Origin: Bacillota bacterium | Lineage (GTDB): Bacteria > Bacillota > Clostridia > Lachnospirales > Cellulosilyticaceae | Assembly: GCA_023393125.1 (NCBI GenBank) | Contig: JAEWMQ010000114.1 | Span: forward strand, 1-64,000 | Length of the DNA stretch: 64,000 bases | Direction of reading: 5' to 3' | Part shown: positions 51,908 through 61,136 of the stretch, piece by piece | Position numbering within the stretch: the stretch's first letter is position 1 | How the letters are laid out: every line of letters begins with the position of its first letter | Translations under genes and position numbers: made by a program | Notes under the pieces: model-generated | Told to the model about the DNA's origin: nothing | Databases searched by the model: none | The model's input: only the letters and a program-made list of their open reading frames with translations

Positions 51908-52460
51908 AATTTTCTATTAGTCTTTTATAAATTTGATGAATAGGGAGTCCTACCACATTATAATAATCTCCCTGTATACCTTCTATAAAAACAGCACCCT
52001 TACCTTGTATGCCATATGCACCAGCTTTATCCATGGGTTCTCCAGTAGCTATATATTGCTTAATTTCTTGTATACTCAGTACTTTCATTTGAACATAAGT
52101 GGTTTCACAAAAATTAATAACTGTATTTTCCTTAATCAAGGCTACACCTGTTATAACGCGATGCTTTTCACCCGATAATAGCTGTAACATTTTTTCAGCC
52201 TCTGCTTCATTCTTAGGTTTTCCTAATATATGATTTCGTAAACAAACCATTGTATCAGCACCAATAATCCATTCGGATTTATATTCTTTTGCCACTGCTT
52301 CTGCTTTTATTTTCGCTAAGTATTTGACATTTTCCTCTGGTGAAAATTGTGGATTTATTGATTCCTCTACCTGTCTACTACAAACTTCAAAAGGGTAACC
52401 TAATAATTGAATCAATTCTCTTCTACGCGGAGAACTTGAAGCTAATATTATCTTTTTCAT
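51906..52460 (-). CDS. maf: Maf-family nucleoside triphosphate pyrophosphatase
   Basis: House-cleaning pyrophosphatase for modified or dTTP/UTP-type nucleotides, 184 aa. IILASSSPRRRELIQLLG, ADTMVCLRNHILGKPKNEAEA, GEKHRVITGVALI and KAGAYGIQGKGAVFIEGIQG are the family motifs. Downstream of the DUF4321 gene by 12 bases. Confidence 0.95.
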   Translation of the reverse strand: MKKIILASSSPRRRELIQLLGYPFEVCSRQVEESINPQFSPEENVKYLAKIKAEAVAKEYKSEWIIGADTMVCLRNHILGKPKNEAEAEKMLQLLSGEKHRVITGVALIKENTVINFCETTYVQMKVLSIQEIKQYIATGEPMDKAGAYGIQGKGAVFIEGIQGDYYNVVGLPIHQIYKRLIEN

Positions 52461-52472
52461 ACATGTTTTCCT

Positions 52473-52736
52473 TTACTTTATTTTTTTATATACAAATACT
52501 CCGGCCAGCATGCCCAGAATAGCTGTTAACGTAATTTTAAACTTGACTTGTAAAGAAAACCATATCACACCTAGATTAACTTGTACAGGCTGGTCAAGTC
52601 CAAAGGAACCTGTATAATTCATCCATTTTAAGAAGCTTACCTGATTACATAGATTGCCAATAAAATAACCTACTGTTAATCCTGATAGCATACAAAGTAA
52701 CAAAATCCAAAATTGTTCCGTTTTTTGATTTGCCAC
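52473..52736 (-). CDS. DUF4321 small membrane protein
   Basis: An 87-aa protein with two helices (about 9-27 and 66-83). The segment SFGLDQPVQVNLGVIWFSL and the C-terminal helix match DUF4321, which sits beside maf in many Clostridia. Function unknown. Confidence 0.75.
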   Translation of the reverse strand: MANQKTEQFWILLLCMLSGLTVGYFIGNLCNQVSFLKWMNYTGSFGLDQPVQVNLGVIWFSLQVKFKITLTAILGMLAGVFVYKKIK

Positions 52737-52806
52737 ACATGACTCCCCCTTAGTATTACTCTATTTATTGGTACTAAATAAGACTATAAAATATTAAATT
52801 TTTAAA

Positions 52807-52838
52807 ATGTAGCATAAACCTTTAGGTATATGCTACAT
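52807..52838 (-). terminator. Terminator of the rnf operon
   Basis: Ten-bp perfect arms (52807-52816 and 52829-52838) with an inner ACC/GGT stack, followed on the minus strand by TTTT, just after rnfB. Confidence 0.8.
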
Positions 52839-52850
52839 CCATTAACTTTA

Positions 52851-53717
52851 TTATTCATTCATAGGTATTGTATGGTTACCTACTGGAGGTGTAGAACCTA
52901 CGCTTTGTTTTAGTATGTGTTCTGAAAGATTCGAAATAGCTTTTGTTGGACATTTAGCTTCACATTTGCCACAACTTACGCATTTAGCAGTTTCTATAAC
53001 CGCATGATTATCTACTATTGTAATAGCGCCTTCCTCACACTGTTTAACACAAATGCCGCAACCTATACATCCTACTTCACAAGCTGCTTTTACTTCTTTA
53101 CCCTTATCTTTTGAAATACAATTGACGTGATAGGTTGTACTAATAGGTAATATCTTTATAATTTGCCTTGGACAAGCTTTCTGACAAGCACTACATCCAA
53201 CACATTTTTCAGCATGAATAACTGGAAGTCCTTCTTCCATAGTAATAGCTCCAAATGCGCAGGCTTTTTGACAACTCCCAAATCCTAAGCAGCCGTACGC
53301 ACATACTTTAGGTCCACCACCTATTAAGTGGGCATCCATGCAACTTTCAATCCCTTGATAAGTATATTTTAACTTGGCATGAACATGATTTCCTTTGCAG
53401 CCAACAACGGCAATTTGTTTCTCTGAAGCATCTGCTGCTAGCCCCATTAATTTTGCAATAGCTTCTATTTGTGCTTCATTACACACTGGACAGGCACTAA
53501 CCTTACTTTCTCCTGCTACAATTGATTTCGCCAGAGCATCACAACCAGCTAGTCCACAACCACCACAGTTAGCTCCAGGCAAGCATTCTTTCACAGCTTC
53601 TACTCTCTCATCAGTTGGAACCGCAAACTTTTTTGCTGCAACTCCAAGTCCTACTCCAAATAAAAGCCCCATTCCGCCTATAGCTATGACAGGAGACAAG
53701 ATTGCTGATACATCCAT
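52851..53717 (-). CDS. rnfB: Rnf complex iron-sulfur subunit RnfB
   Basis: Ferredoxin-accepting subunit of the ion-pumping ferredoxin:NAD+ oxidoreductase, 288 aa. One N-terminal helix, a 4Fe-4S domain with CLPGANCGGCGLAGC, then several CxxCxxCxxxCP ferredoxin clusters (CVGCSACQKACP, CIGCGICVKQCE, CVSCGKCEAKCP). Last gene of rnfCDGEAB. Confidence 0.95.
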   Translation of the reverse strand: MDVSAILSPVIAIGGMGLLFGVGLGVAAKKFAVPTDERVEAVKECLPGANCGGCGLAGCDALAKSIVAGESKVSACPVCNEAQIEAIAKLMGLAADASEKQIAVVGCKGNHVHAKLKYTYQGIESCMDAHLIGGGPKVCAYGCLGFGSCQKACAFGAITMEEGLPVIHAEKCVGCSACQKACPRQIIKILPISTTYHVNCISKDKGKEVKAACEVGCIGCGICVKQCEEGAITIVDNHAVIETAKCVSCGKCEAKCPTKAISNLSEHILKQSVGSTPPVGNHTIPMNE

Positions 53718-53729
53718 CTAAATCCCTCC

Positions 53730-54305
53730 TTATTTAATCATATTTTGAAAACCAGAAAAAGCAATAGCCATAAATCCTGCAATCATTAATGCTAATGGTA
53801 AACCTTGAAATCCACTAATGACATCATTATCTTCAATTCGCTCTCTAATACCTGACATGAGTAACATTGTAATCGTAAAACCGATTGCTGCACCTACGCC
53901 ATTGACTACTGATTGAATAAGTGTATAATTTTGTTGCATATTAAGTACTGCTACACCAAGTACTGCGCAATTAGTTGTAATAAGAGGTAAGTAAACCCCT
54001 AATGCACTATGTAATGATGGACTTACTTTTTTGATAACCATTTCTACAAACTGAACTAAAGCAGCAATTACTAAGATAAACGCTAATGTATATAAATATT
54101 CTAACTCTAGTGGCACTAAAATATAGCGATAGACTAAATAAGAAAACATAGAGGCAAGCCCCATAACAAAAGTAACCGCAGCCCCCATACCAAGTGACGT
54201 TTCTACTTTTTTAGAAACACCTAGGAAGGCACATATTCCTAGGAATTTAACAAGTACAAAGTTATTGACTAATGCTGCGCCAATAAAAAGTAATAATAAT
54301 TCCAT
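53730..54305 (-). CDS. rnfA: Rnf complex membrane subunit RnfA
   Basis: Integral subunit of 191 aa with about six helices that forms, with RnfE, the core of the pump. NNFVLVKFLGICAFLGVSKK and PLITTNCAVLGVAVLNMQQN are signatures; the conserved cysteines flank a membrane Fe-S site. AGGAGGG before the ATG. Confidence 0.95.
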   Translation of the reverse strand: MELLLLFIGAALVNNFVLVKFLGICAFLGVSKKVETSLGMGAAVTFVMGLASMFSYLVYRYILVPLELEYLYTLAFILVIAALVQFVEMVIKKVSPSLHSALGVYLPLITTNCAVLGVAVLNMQQNYTLIQSVVNGVGAAIGFTITMLLMSGIRERIEDNDVISGFQGLPLALMIAGFMAIAFSGFQNMIK

Positions 54306-54317
54306 TCATTTTCCCTC

Positions 54318-54914
54318 CTATTGTTTTTTAGCTTTAATAGTATTTAATATAGCCATCAAAATACCTAATGTAAAAAAGGCACCCGGCGCTAAGATCATAA
54401 TAGTAGCTGGTGTATAAAAACTAGGCATTAATGGATACCCCATCAAAGTACCAGCACCTAAAAGTTCTCTAATACAACCAATAACTGTCAGAGAAACTGT
54501 AAAGCCTAACCCCATCCCTATACCATCAAAAATAGCTAAAATCGGAGAATTTTTAGAAGCATAGGCCTCCGCTCTTCCTAAAATGATACAGTTAACAACA
54601 ATAAGTGGAATAAACAATCCTAATGCACTATATAAACTAGGTATATAGGCTTTTAATAAAAACTCTATAATTGTTACAAAGCTAGCAATGATAACAATAA
54701 ATGCTGGTATCCTAATTTCAGAAGGTATTACTTTTCTCAAAAGGCTAATAGCAAAGTTTGAGCAAATGAGTACCGCGGTAGTGGATAATCCCATACCAAT
54801 TGAATTGGTTACACTAGTGGTTACAGCAAGTGTAGGACACATACCTAATACTTGAACAAATGTAGGATTATCATTTACTAAACCAGCCTTTAATCTCTCA
54901 CTTATTATACTCAT
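54318..54914 (-). CDS. rnfE: Rnf complex membrane subunit RnfE
   Basis: Integral subunit of 198 aa, paralogue of RnfA, about six helices. The ATG at 54914 follows GGGGGGA and overlaps the rnfG stop (ATGA), so I prefer it to the codon at 54929. NPTFVQVLGMCPTLAVTTSV and PLIVVNCIILGRAEAYASKN fit the family. Confidence 0.95.
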   Translation of the reverse strand: MSIISERLKAGLVNDNPTFVQVLGMCPTLAVTTSVTNSIGMGLSTTAVLICSNFAISLLRKVIPSEIRIPAFIVIIASFVTIIEFLLKAYIPSLYSALGLFIPLIVVNCIILGRAEAYASKNSPILAIFDGIGMGLGFTVSLTVIGCIRELLGAGTLMGYPLMPSFYTPATIMILAPGAFFTLGILMAILNTIKAKKQ

Positions 54915-55474
54915 TGAACATCCCCCCATTCGCTTTGATGATTAATCACATAATCAACTGCCGAGTTAACACCTTCTGTGATAGCAGTTGATGTAATCGT
55001 AGATCCTGTTATCGCTTGAATTTCATCTTCTTTAGGTGTTGTCTTTGTCACCTTAAGAGAACCCTGTTTCCCAATATATTGATCAATAAAACTCGGTTTC
55101 TCTGCATTAGCACCAAAGCCCGGTGTTTCTGAATGACTTAATATCTTAACACCTTTTATTGCATTCTTTTGATCAATCCCTACCAACAAACTAATAGTAC
55201 CACCATAACCTTTTGGTTCTACGTTTAATACATAACCAACTACTTTCTCAGAAGCTTTAGCTACAAATACCTTCTTAATAAATTGATCTGAAATAGCATC
55301 CATTTGAGTAAAGTTATCTGCTTCGCTTAATAGCTGTTTCATAGATTCTTGTTCTGTTTTTAGGCTGTTAGCTTCAATAATAGGTAGTGTTATCTGATTA
55401 ACCGCACCTAATAACCCTACACAAATACCAGTTATAAGAAAAAGGATTACACCTAACTTCAATGATTCTTTCAT
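54911..55474 (-). CDS. rnfG: Rnf complex FMN subunit RnfG
   Basis: Flavoprotein of 187 aa with one N-terminal helix and a periplasmic-type outer domain. The covalent FMN attachment motif is ITGSTITSTAI, a variant of the S/TGATxT consensus. GYGGTISLLVGID and SHSETPGFGA are conserved. The start overlaps the rnfD stop by four bases. Confidence 0.92.
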   Translation of the reverse strand: MKESLKLGVILFLITGICVGLLGAVNQITLPIIEANSLKTEQESMKQLLSEADNFTQMDAISDQFIKKVFVAKASEKVVGYVLNVEPKGYGGTISLLVGIDQKNAIKGVKILSHSETPGFGANAEKPSFIDQYIGKQGSLKVTKTTPKEDEIQAITGSTITSTAITEGVNSAVDYVINHQSEWGDVQ

Positions 55475-56454
55475 GCCTTAATCCCCCCTCCAAAACGGCG
55501 CTTTCTTATGTACATATCAATGAGAGGTACTGTTAAGTTCATAAATAAAATACTGTAACTTACTCCCTCTGGATAACCACCATACAATCTAATAACCGCT
55601 GTAATAACACCTGCACCTACAGCAAAAATTACTTGTCCCTTTGACGTCATTGGTGTAGTTGTATAATCTGTGGCCATAAAAAAGGCTCCTAAAATAATAC
55701 CACCTAAGAACAATGAATAGAATGTTTGATATAGAAGATTTAGAGAAAATCCCTGACTAAATCCATTTACAATAAAAGTGAGTCCAAAAATAGTTCCTAT
55801 ATAGCAAACAGGAATGCACCAACCAATTACTTTTCTAATAAGAAGATAAGCTGCACCAATTAATAAAGCTAATGCACTGGCTTCACCAATACAGCCACCT
55901 ATGTTACCAATAAAGGCGTCCATAAAACTAGGTAATCCCTCTGTTACACCACTTTTAATAATTTCTAAAGGTGTAGCACCTGTTACGGCATCAAAACCTA
56001 AGCTAAATGAACCTGATGTTGGCACTGGAAAACTTCTCATAGAACTTGCATAGGCAGCTAGTAAAAAAGCTCTTGCTGCTAAAGCAGGATTAATAAAGTT
56101 TTGGCCAATTCCTCCAAAAACTTGTTTAGCGAGTATAATTGCTACAAATGCTCCCACTATGACAACAAAAAGAGGAACATTAGCAGGTAAGTTAAATGCT
56201 AATAATAAACCTGTTACAACGGCGCTCAAATCTCTAATTGTAATAGGACGTTTAAAAATCTTCTCCCAAATCCACTCAAAGCCTACACAACTTATAACAC
56301 TCACTAATGTCACGAGAAGTGCTCTTAGGCCATAAAAATAGATACCAGCTAAAAGAGCCGGTATGAGAGCAATAATGACATCTCTCATAATACTATGCGT
56401 AGTATGAGAAGCTCTTACATGAGGCGAGGAAGAAACTACCAACCTTTTATCCAT
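55471..56454 (-). CDS. rnfD: Rnf complex FMN subunit RnfD
   Basis: Membrane subunit of 327 aa with about nine helices. The second covalent FMN site lies in FDAVTGATPLEI. SPHVRASHTTHSIMRDVIIAL and GGIGQNFINPALAARAFLLA are family-typical. Confidence 0.95.
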   Translation of the reverse strand: MDKRLVVSSSPHVRASHTTHSIMRDVIIALIPALLAGIYFYGLRALLVTLVSVISCVGFEWIWEKIFKRPITIRDLSAVVTGLLLAFNLPANVPLFVVIVGAFVAIILAKQVFGGIGQNFINPALAARAFLLAAYASSMRSFPVPTSGSFSLGFDAVTGATPLEIIKSGVTEGLPSFMDAFIGNIGGCIGEASALALLIGAAYLLIRKVIGWCIPVCYIGTIFGLTFIVNGFSQGFSLNLLYQTFYSLFLGGIILGAFFMATDYTTTPMTSKGQVIFAVGAGVITAVIRLYGGYPEGVSYSILFMNLTVPLIDMYIRKRRFGGGIKA

Positions 56455-56471
56455 TTCTTATTCTCCTTTTT

Positions 56472-57791
56472 CTATTTTTTTGCACGTATAACTGCTTTAG
56501 CAGTACGAATACTTTGTACAAGATCTCTTTTAGCAGGACAGGTGTATGAACAGCAACCACATTCTATACAATCCATGCCATAGTAATCTAAAAACTTATC
56601 ATAATGTTCATGAAGTGCATGTCTATGAAGCGTATTAGGAATGAGGTGCATAGGGCAGACTGTTACACACTTACCACACTGAATACAATTTGTTGTAGAA
56701 GCAGAAGCCACCTCTTCCTCAGTAAAACATAAAATAGCAGAGGTTCCTTTCATAACAGGGATATTTATATCTGAAATAGCAATCCCCATCATAGGCCCTC
56801 CTGCAATAATTTTCACCGTTCGTTCCTTATCCCACTCAGCGTATTCTAGAATTTCCTTAAATGAAGTACCTATTTTCACCTCAATATTACAAGGCTTTTT
56901 AACGCCACTACCAGATACTGTTACAATACGTCTCATAACAGGATGCCCCTTTGTAACAGCCCTATATATAGCCACCATTGAATCAATATTATGTACGATA
57001 CAACCAATATCTATTGGCAACTTACCACTTGGTACTTCCCTTTTAGTAATCGCAGAGATTAAATGTTTTTCTGAACCTTGAGGATATTTTGTTTCTAACG
57101 TTGCAACTTCTAAACGATTTACATTTTTAGCCAATGCCTTCATATGTGCAATAGCATCAAGCTTATTATTTTCAATTCCGATAACAACCTTGGCTTCCTT
57201 AAATACTTGTAATAGGATTTTAATCCCCTGTATAACTTCCTCACCATTCTCTAACATTACCCTATGGTCAGAGGTTAAATAGGGTTCACACTCTGCGCCG
57301 TTAATAATGATGTATTCCACCACTTTATCTGGTGGTGTTGACAGTTTAACGTGAGTTGGAAAAGCAGCACCACCCATTCCAACCAAACCAGCTTCCTTAA
57401 CGACACTTATAAGTTCTTCTTTTGTCAAGTTCTTATAATCAGAGGTAGTATAGGCTCTCATTTCAGTCGTTTCTTCGTATAGATCATCATTTTCAATGAT
57501 AATACAGTTCTCCTTGTTGCCTCTAAGTGTTAAACGATTCTCTATGGATTTGACTGTACCTGATACTGAGCTATGAATAGCTGCAGAAACAAAACCACTG
57601 GCTTCACCAATTTTTTGACCTACCAAGACGCGGTCACCTTTTTTTACAATAGGTATACACGGTATACCTATATGTTGTGACATAGGAAATACAAGCTCAC
57701 TTCCAGGCAACATCACTTCAATCACCTTATCACAAGTAATATCTTTGTGATAATTGGGATGAATACCGTTTTTAAAGGTTAATCCTTTCAT
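56472..57791 (-). CDS. rnfC: Rnf complex NADH-binding subunit RnfC
   Basis: Peripheral subunit of 439 aa that binds NAD(H) and FMN. VGMGGAAFPTHVKL is the flavin/NAD loop; two ferredoxin clusters near the C terminus (CIQCGKCVTVCP, CIECGCCSYTCP). The shorter clostridial form without the long C-terminal repeats of E. coli RsxC. First gene of the operon, behind AAAGGGGG. Confidence 0.95.
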   Translation of the reverse strand: MKGLTFKNGIHPNYHKDITCDKVIEVMLPGSELVFPMSQHIGIPCIPIVKKGDRVLVGQKIGEASGFVSAAIHSSVSGTVKSIENRLTLRGNKENCIIIENDDLYEETTEMRAYTTSDYKNLTKEELISVVKEAGLVGMGGAAFPTHVKLSTPPDKVVEYIIINGAECEPYLTSDHRVMLENGEEVIQGIKILLQVFKEAKVVIGIENNKLDAIAHMKALAKNVNRLEVATLETKYPQGSEKHLISAITKREVPSGKLPIDIGCIVHNIDSMVAIYRAVTKGHPVMRRIVTVSGSGVKKPCNIEVKIGTSFKEILEYAEWDKERTVKIIAGGPMMGIAISDINIPVMKGTSAILCFTEEEVASASTTNCIQCGKCVTVCPMHLIPNTLHRHALHEHYDKFLDYYGMDCIECGCCSYTCPAKRDLVQSIRTAKAVIRAKK

Positions 57792-57838
57792 ACTGCGCCC
57801 CCTTTAATTATTTCAAATAATTTAATTCAATCATATGA

Positions 57839-57869
57839 ATTATAGCATACTATTACATAAATTTATCAA
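57839..57869 (-). promoter_or_regulatory. Promoter of the rnf operon
   Basis: On the minus strand TATAAT (57844-57839) with TGC before it (extended -10); TTGATA (57869-57864) is 19 bases upstream, a wide but usable spacing. Confidence 0.6.
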
Positions 57870-57902
57870 TTATTTTTAGGATTTAGTCAAAATATAAAAT
57901 TT

Positions 57903-58445
57903 TTATTCTTTAGTTATATTCATATTTTCTTCTAAATAATCTTTAAGCCATGCTAGAACATCCAAATTGTCAATGGTCACATCTTTTAATATTTTCTTCA
58001 CCTCTTGGGTTTCAAAAGTAAAACTTTTTTCCTCATACTGATATTTATAAATATAATCAATGTTAGGATTGCCTTGTATAAGTGTAATGATTGTGCTTAC
58101 AACATCACCTAAAGGTATTCTATCAATATGACTATAAGCCATACTAGCTTTTATAATGGTACCTTTACCCAGTTCACTACTAATACTTAATTCACCTTGA
58201 CTATTATCGCAATTTTGTTTTAACAATGGGATACCTAATCCCACACGTCTCAAGGTGCGAGTTGTAACAAAAGGATCTACAATCTGCTTCGCAAATTCCT
58301 TTGGCATGCCATCCCCATTATCTTGTATGGTTAAAACTAACTGGTTCTTATTAGGCATTTCTTCGATATGAATATGTATCTCATGTGCATGGGCTCTAAT
58401 ACTATTTTGAACAATATCTAGAATATGTAAGGATAAGTCTTGCAT
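57903..58445 (-). CDS. Orphan GHKL (histidine-kinase-like) ATPase
   Basis: A 180-aa protein with the ATPase domain of histidine kinases only. N box DIVQNSIRAHA, G1 DNGDGMP, PFVTTR and G2 RVGLGIPL are present; a phospho-accepting His domain and membrane helices are absent. The C-terminal third (about 115-180) is unlike kinases. Similar ATPases occur beside redox enzyme genes such as [FeFe] hydrogenases in Clostridia. It lies upstream of rnfC but rnf has its own promoter. Substrate and role unknown. Confidence 0.8.
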   Translation of the reverse strand: MQDLSLHILDIVQNSIRAHAHEIHIHIEEMPNKNQLVLTIQDNGDGMPKEFAKQIVDPFVTTRTLRRVGLGIPLLKQNCDNSQGELSISSELGKGTIIKASMAYSHIDRIPLGDVVSTIITLIQGNPNIDYIYKYQYEEKSFTFETQEVKKILKDVTIDNLDVLAWLKDYLEENMNITKE

Positions 58446-58483
58446 ACTATCCCTCCTGCTTCATCCTTTATTTTTATTCAACA

Positions 58484-58521
58484 AAAGGAAGGAACTAAGA
58501 GTTTTCTTAATTCCTTCCTTT
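58484..58521 (-). terminator. Terminator of serC-serA
   Basis: Seventeen-base arms (58484-58500 and 58505-58521) with one wobble and a four-base loop, followed by TTTTG on the minus strand. Confidence 0.8.
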
Positions 58522-58545
58522 ACTTTTCAACCTGTATGGATCTTA

Positions 58546-59703
58546 TTATTTAGTTAATACACGTAACTTAATTACATTAGCAAGGCTTTCAATTTTTTGA
58601 ATATCTTCCTCTGAAATGCTAGTATCTGTATCAATTAATGTATAGGCATAATCACCACGACTTCTATTTGTCATATCCTGAATATTAATACCTTGTTCCG
58701 CAATAATAGCCGTAATTTTTCCTAGAATAGCAGGTGTATTTTTATGAGCAATGGCAAGTCTTGAACTTGAATTCCAAACCATTGAACATTCTGGGTAATT
58801 TACTGAATGTGTAATATTCCCTTCTTCTAAGTAATCTTTAATTTCTTTAACTGCCATAACTGCACAATTTTCTTCAGATTCCTCTGTTGAGGCTCCTAAA
58901 TGTGGAATAGCTATAATATTTTCTTGATTGATTACATCTTCTACTGGGAAATCTGTTATATATTTAGCTACTTTACCTTCTGCAATGGCTACCTTTATAT
59001 CATCATTTTGTACAAGTGTATCCCTAGAGAAATTAAGAACAGCTACTCCTGTCTTCATCTTGTCAAAAGCTTCTTTATTAAGCATGTGTTTTGTGCTTTC
59101 TAAAAGAGGAACATGCACAGTAATAAAATCTGCCTCAGCATATATTTCATCTAAAGTATTAGCATGTTTAATATGACGTGAAAGTCCCCATGCTGCATCT
59201 ACTGAAATATATGGATCATATCCAATAACCTCCATGCCTAAAGCTTGAGCAGCATTAGCTACCATAACCCCTATAGCGCCTAAGCCAATGACACCTAGTT
59301 TTTTACCAAGGATCTCACCACCACCAAAAGCACCTTTACCTTTTTCTACTGTTTTAGCCACATCAGATTCTAAAGTCTTAGCCCAATTTATACCATCTAC
59401 CACTTTTCTAGAAGCAAGTAAAAGACCACATAATACTAACTCTTTTACTGCGTTGGCATTAGCACCTGGTGTATTAAATACAACAATTCCCTTTTCAGCA
59501 TAAGCTTCAATAGGAATATTATTAACTCCTGCTCCGGCTCTAGCAATTGCTTTAACACTTTCTGGTAAAACCATGTCGTGCATTTTTGCACTTCTTACAA
59601 GAATGGCATCAGCGTTATTTAACTCCTCAGATACCTTATAAGTATCATCTAACAACGCTAAACCATTTTGTGATATTTTATTTAAAGTATAAACTGTATA
59701 CAA
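58546..59703 (-). CDS. serA: D-3-phosphoglycerate dehydrogenase
   Basis: First enzyme of serine synthesis, 385 aa. Start TTG behind GGGGGGAA. NAD-binding LGVIGLGAIGVMVANAAQ, the catalytic Arg/Glu/His set within VLNFSRDTLV, NQENIIAIPHLGASTEES (His). A C-terminal ACT domain (about 315-385, HKNTPAILGKITAIIAEQGI) probably binds serine for feedback control. Twelve bases after serC. Confidence 0.94.
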   Translation of the reverse strand: MYTVYTLNKISQNGLALLDDTYKVSEELNNADAILVRSAKMHDMVLPESVKAIARAGAGVNNIPIEAYAEKGIVVFNTPGANANAVKELVLCGLLLASRKVVDGINWAKTLESDVAKTVEKGKGAFGGGEILGKKLGVIGLGAIGVMVANAAQALGMEVIGYDPYISVDAAWGLSRHIKHANTLDEIYAEADFITVHVPLLESTKHMLNKEAFDKMKTGVAVLNFSRDTLVQNDDIKVAIAEGKVAKYITDFPVEDVINQENIIAIPHLGASTEESEENCAVMAVKEIKDYLEEGNITHSVNYPECSMVWNSSSRLAIAHKNTPAILGKITAIIAEQGINIQDMTNRSRGDYAYTLIDTDTSISEEDIQKIESLANVIKLRVLTK

Positions 59704-59714
59704 AACGTTCCCCC

Positions 59715-60791
59715 CTAGTTTTCACTTTCAAATTTCTTCATAAATTCAACTAACTTTTGTACACCTTCAAGTGTCATAGCATTATAAATACTAGCGCGCA
59801 TACCACCTACACTTCTATGACCTTTTAAATTCACAAAACCAGCAGCTGTTGCTTCCTTTACAAATTTAGCATCTAACTCTTCGTTACCTGTTACAAATGT
59901 AACATTCATTAAAGAACGGTCTTCTTTATGAGCTGTTCCTTTAAACAGTTTAGATTCATCAAGGAAATCGTAAAGTACTGCAGCTTTTTCTTTATTTCTC
60001 TTTGCTAAAGCAGCTACGCCACCTTGTGCTTCAATCCATTCGAACATTAATTTAAGCATATAAATACCATAAGTTGGTGGTGTATTGTACATAGATTCAT
60101 TATCTACCATTAATTGATAATCAAGCATTGATGGTACAGTTTCTTTTGCATGACCAACAAGATCCTCACGAATAATAACTAAAGTTACACCTGCAGGTCC
60201 TAAATTCTTTTGTGCTCCTGCATAAATAATACCAAAACGACTTACATCAACTTCCTCTGACAGAATACATGAAGACATATCTGCCACTAATGGTACATTA
60301 CCTGTGTCAGGATATTCATAATATTTGGTTCCAAAAATAGTATTATTGGCACAGATATAAACATAATCTGCTTCTGGGTCAAATTGCTCTTTTGTTACTT
60401 TTGGTATGTATGTATATTTATCTGCTTTTGAAGAAGCTACAATATTAACCTTACCAAATTTTTGAGCTTCCTTAAGTGCTTTAGATGCAAACATACCAGT
60501 CTCAATATAATCAGCTTTATATGAATTTCTCATTAAGTTTAATGGAATCATGGCAAACTGAAGGGATGCACCACCTTGTAAAAATAATACTTTATAATTG
60601 TCAGGTATGTTCATAATTTGTCTAAGTTTTGCTTCAGCGCCTTTGATGATTGCTTCATATGGTTTCGAACGATGACTCATCTCCATAACACTCATACCAC
60701 TATCTCCATAGCATACAAGTTCTTTTTGAGCTTTTTCAAGTACTTCTAGTGGTAACGCACCAGGTCCTGCTGAAAAATTAAATACACGCAT
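59715..60791 (-). CDS. serC: Phosphoserine aminotransferase
   Basis: Second enzyme of serine synthesis, PLP-dependent, 358 aa. The ATG at 60791 follows GGAGGGG and gives MRVFNFSAGPGALPLEVLEK. The PLP lysine is in IYAGAQKNLGPAGVTLVI; GHRSVGGMRASIYNAM binds phosphate. No phosphoserine phosphatase gene is seen nearby. Confidence 0.96.
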   Translation of the reverse strand: MRVFNFSAGPGALPLEVLEKAQKELVCYGDSGMSVMEMSHRSKPYEAIIKGAEAKLRQIMNIPDNYKVLFLQGGASLQFAMIPLNLMRNSYKADYIETGMFASKALKEAQKFGKVNIVASSKADKYTYIPKVTKEQFDPEADYVYICANNTIFGTKYYEYPDTGNVPLVADMSSCILSEEVDVSRFGIIYAGAQKNLGPAGVTLVIIREDLVGHAKETVPSMLDYQLMVDNESMYNTPPTYGIYMLKLMFEWIEAQGGVAALAKRNKEKAAVLYDFLDESKLFKGTAHKEDRSLMNVTFVTGNEELDAKFVKEATAAGFVNLKGHRSVGGMRASIYNAMTLEGVQKLVEFMKKFESEN

Positions 60792-60849
60792 GATACCCCT
60801 CCTATAATTTTTAATAAATAATATCCACATTATATGTAATGTTTATAAA

Positions 60850-60878
60850 ATTATATTTAATTTATTAACATTAGTCAA
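60850..60878 (-). promoter_or_regulatory. SigA promoter of serC-serA
   Basis: On the minus strand TTGACT (60878-60873), 17 bases and a perfect TATAAT (60855-60850), about 60 bases before the start. Confidence 0.8.
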
Positions 60879-61039
60879 TGTAAAATTTTACACATAATTT
60901 TAACATATGATGTTTTATTTTCTATTAGTTGCATATTTATGTTGTGGTTTTAGTCATTATACTTTATTCTCTTGATTACTCTATTATATTTCATACCATT
61001 TTTACCTAATATGGTATATCAAAAAATACCTTTCTCAAT

Positions 61040-61100
61040 CTCCCAGACTTCTATACCTCTTAAAAGGCATATACTTTTGAGAGGTATAGAAGCCTGGGAG
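61040..61100. repeat. Long imperfect hairpin downstream of argF
   Basis: Arms of 27 bases (61040-61066 and 61074-61100) pair with two transitions and a seven-base loop. It may end the argF transcript, but no T tract follows directly. The G/C content of the arm ends is higher than around it. A dispersed repeat is possible. Confidence 0.7.
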
Positions 61101-61136
61101 TCAATATACGCTTCTTCTGTATAGATATTTTTCCTC

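Larger units (their letters stand above)
60792..61136. other. Intergenic region between serC and argF
   Basis: These 345 A/T-rich bases hold the serC promoter (60850-60878), a weak ATACCAT/ATGGTAT repeat (60993-61017) and a long hairpin (61040-61100). No open frame of note and no T-box consensus is visible. Confidence 0.6.

Noticed and set aside
60792..61136. T-box or other riboswitch before serC
   Set aside because: I looked for the T-box consensus AGGGTGGnACCGCG and for long ordered leaders; the serC leader is only about 60 bases and unstructured.
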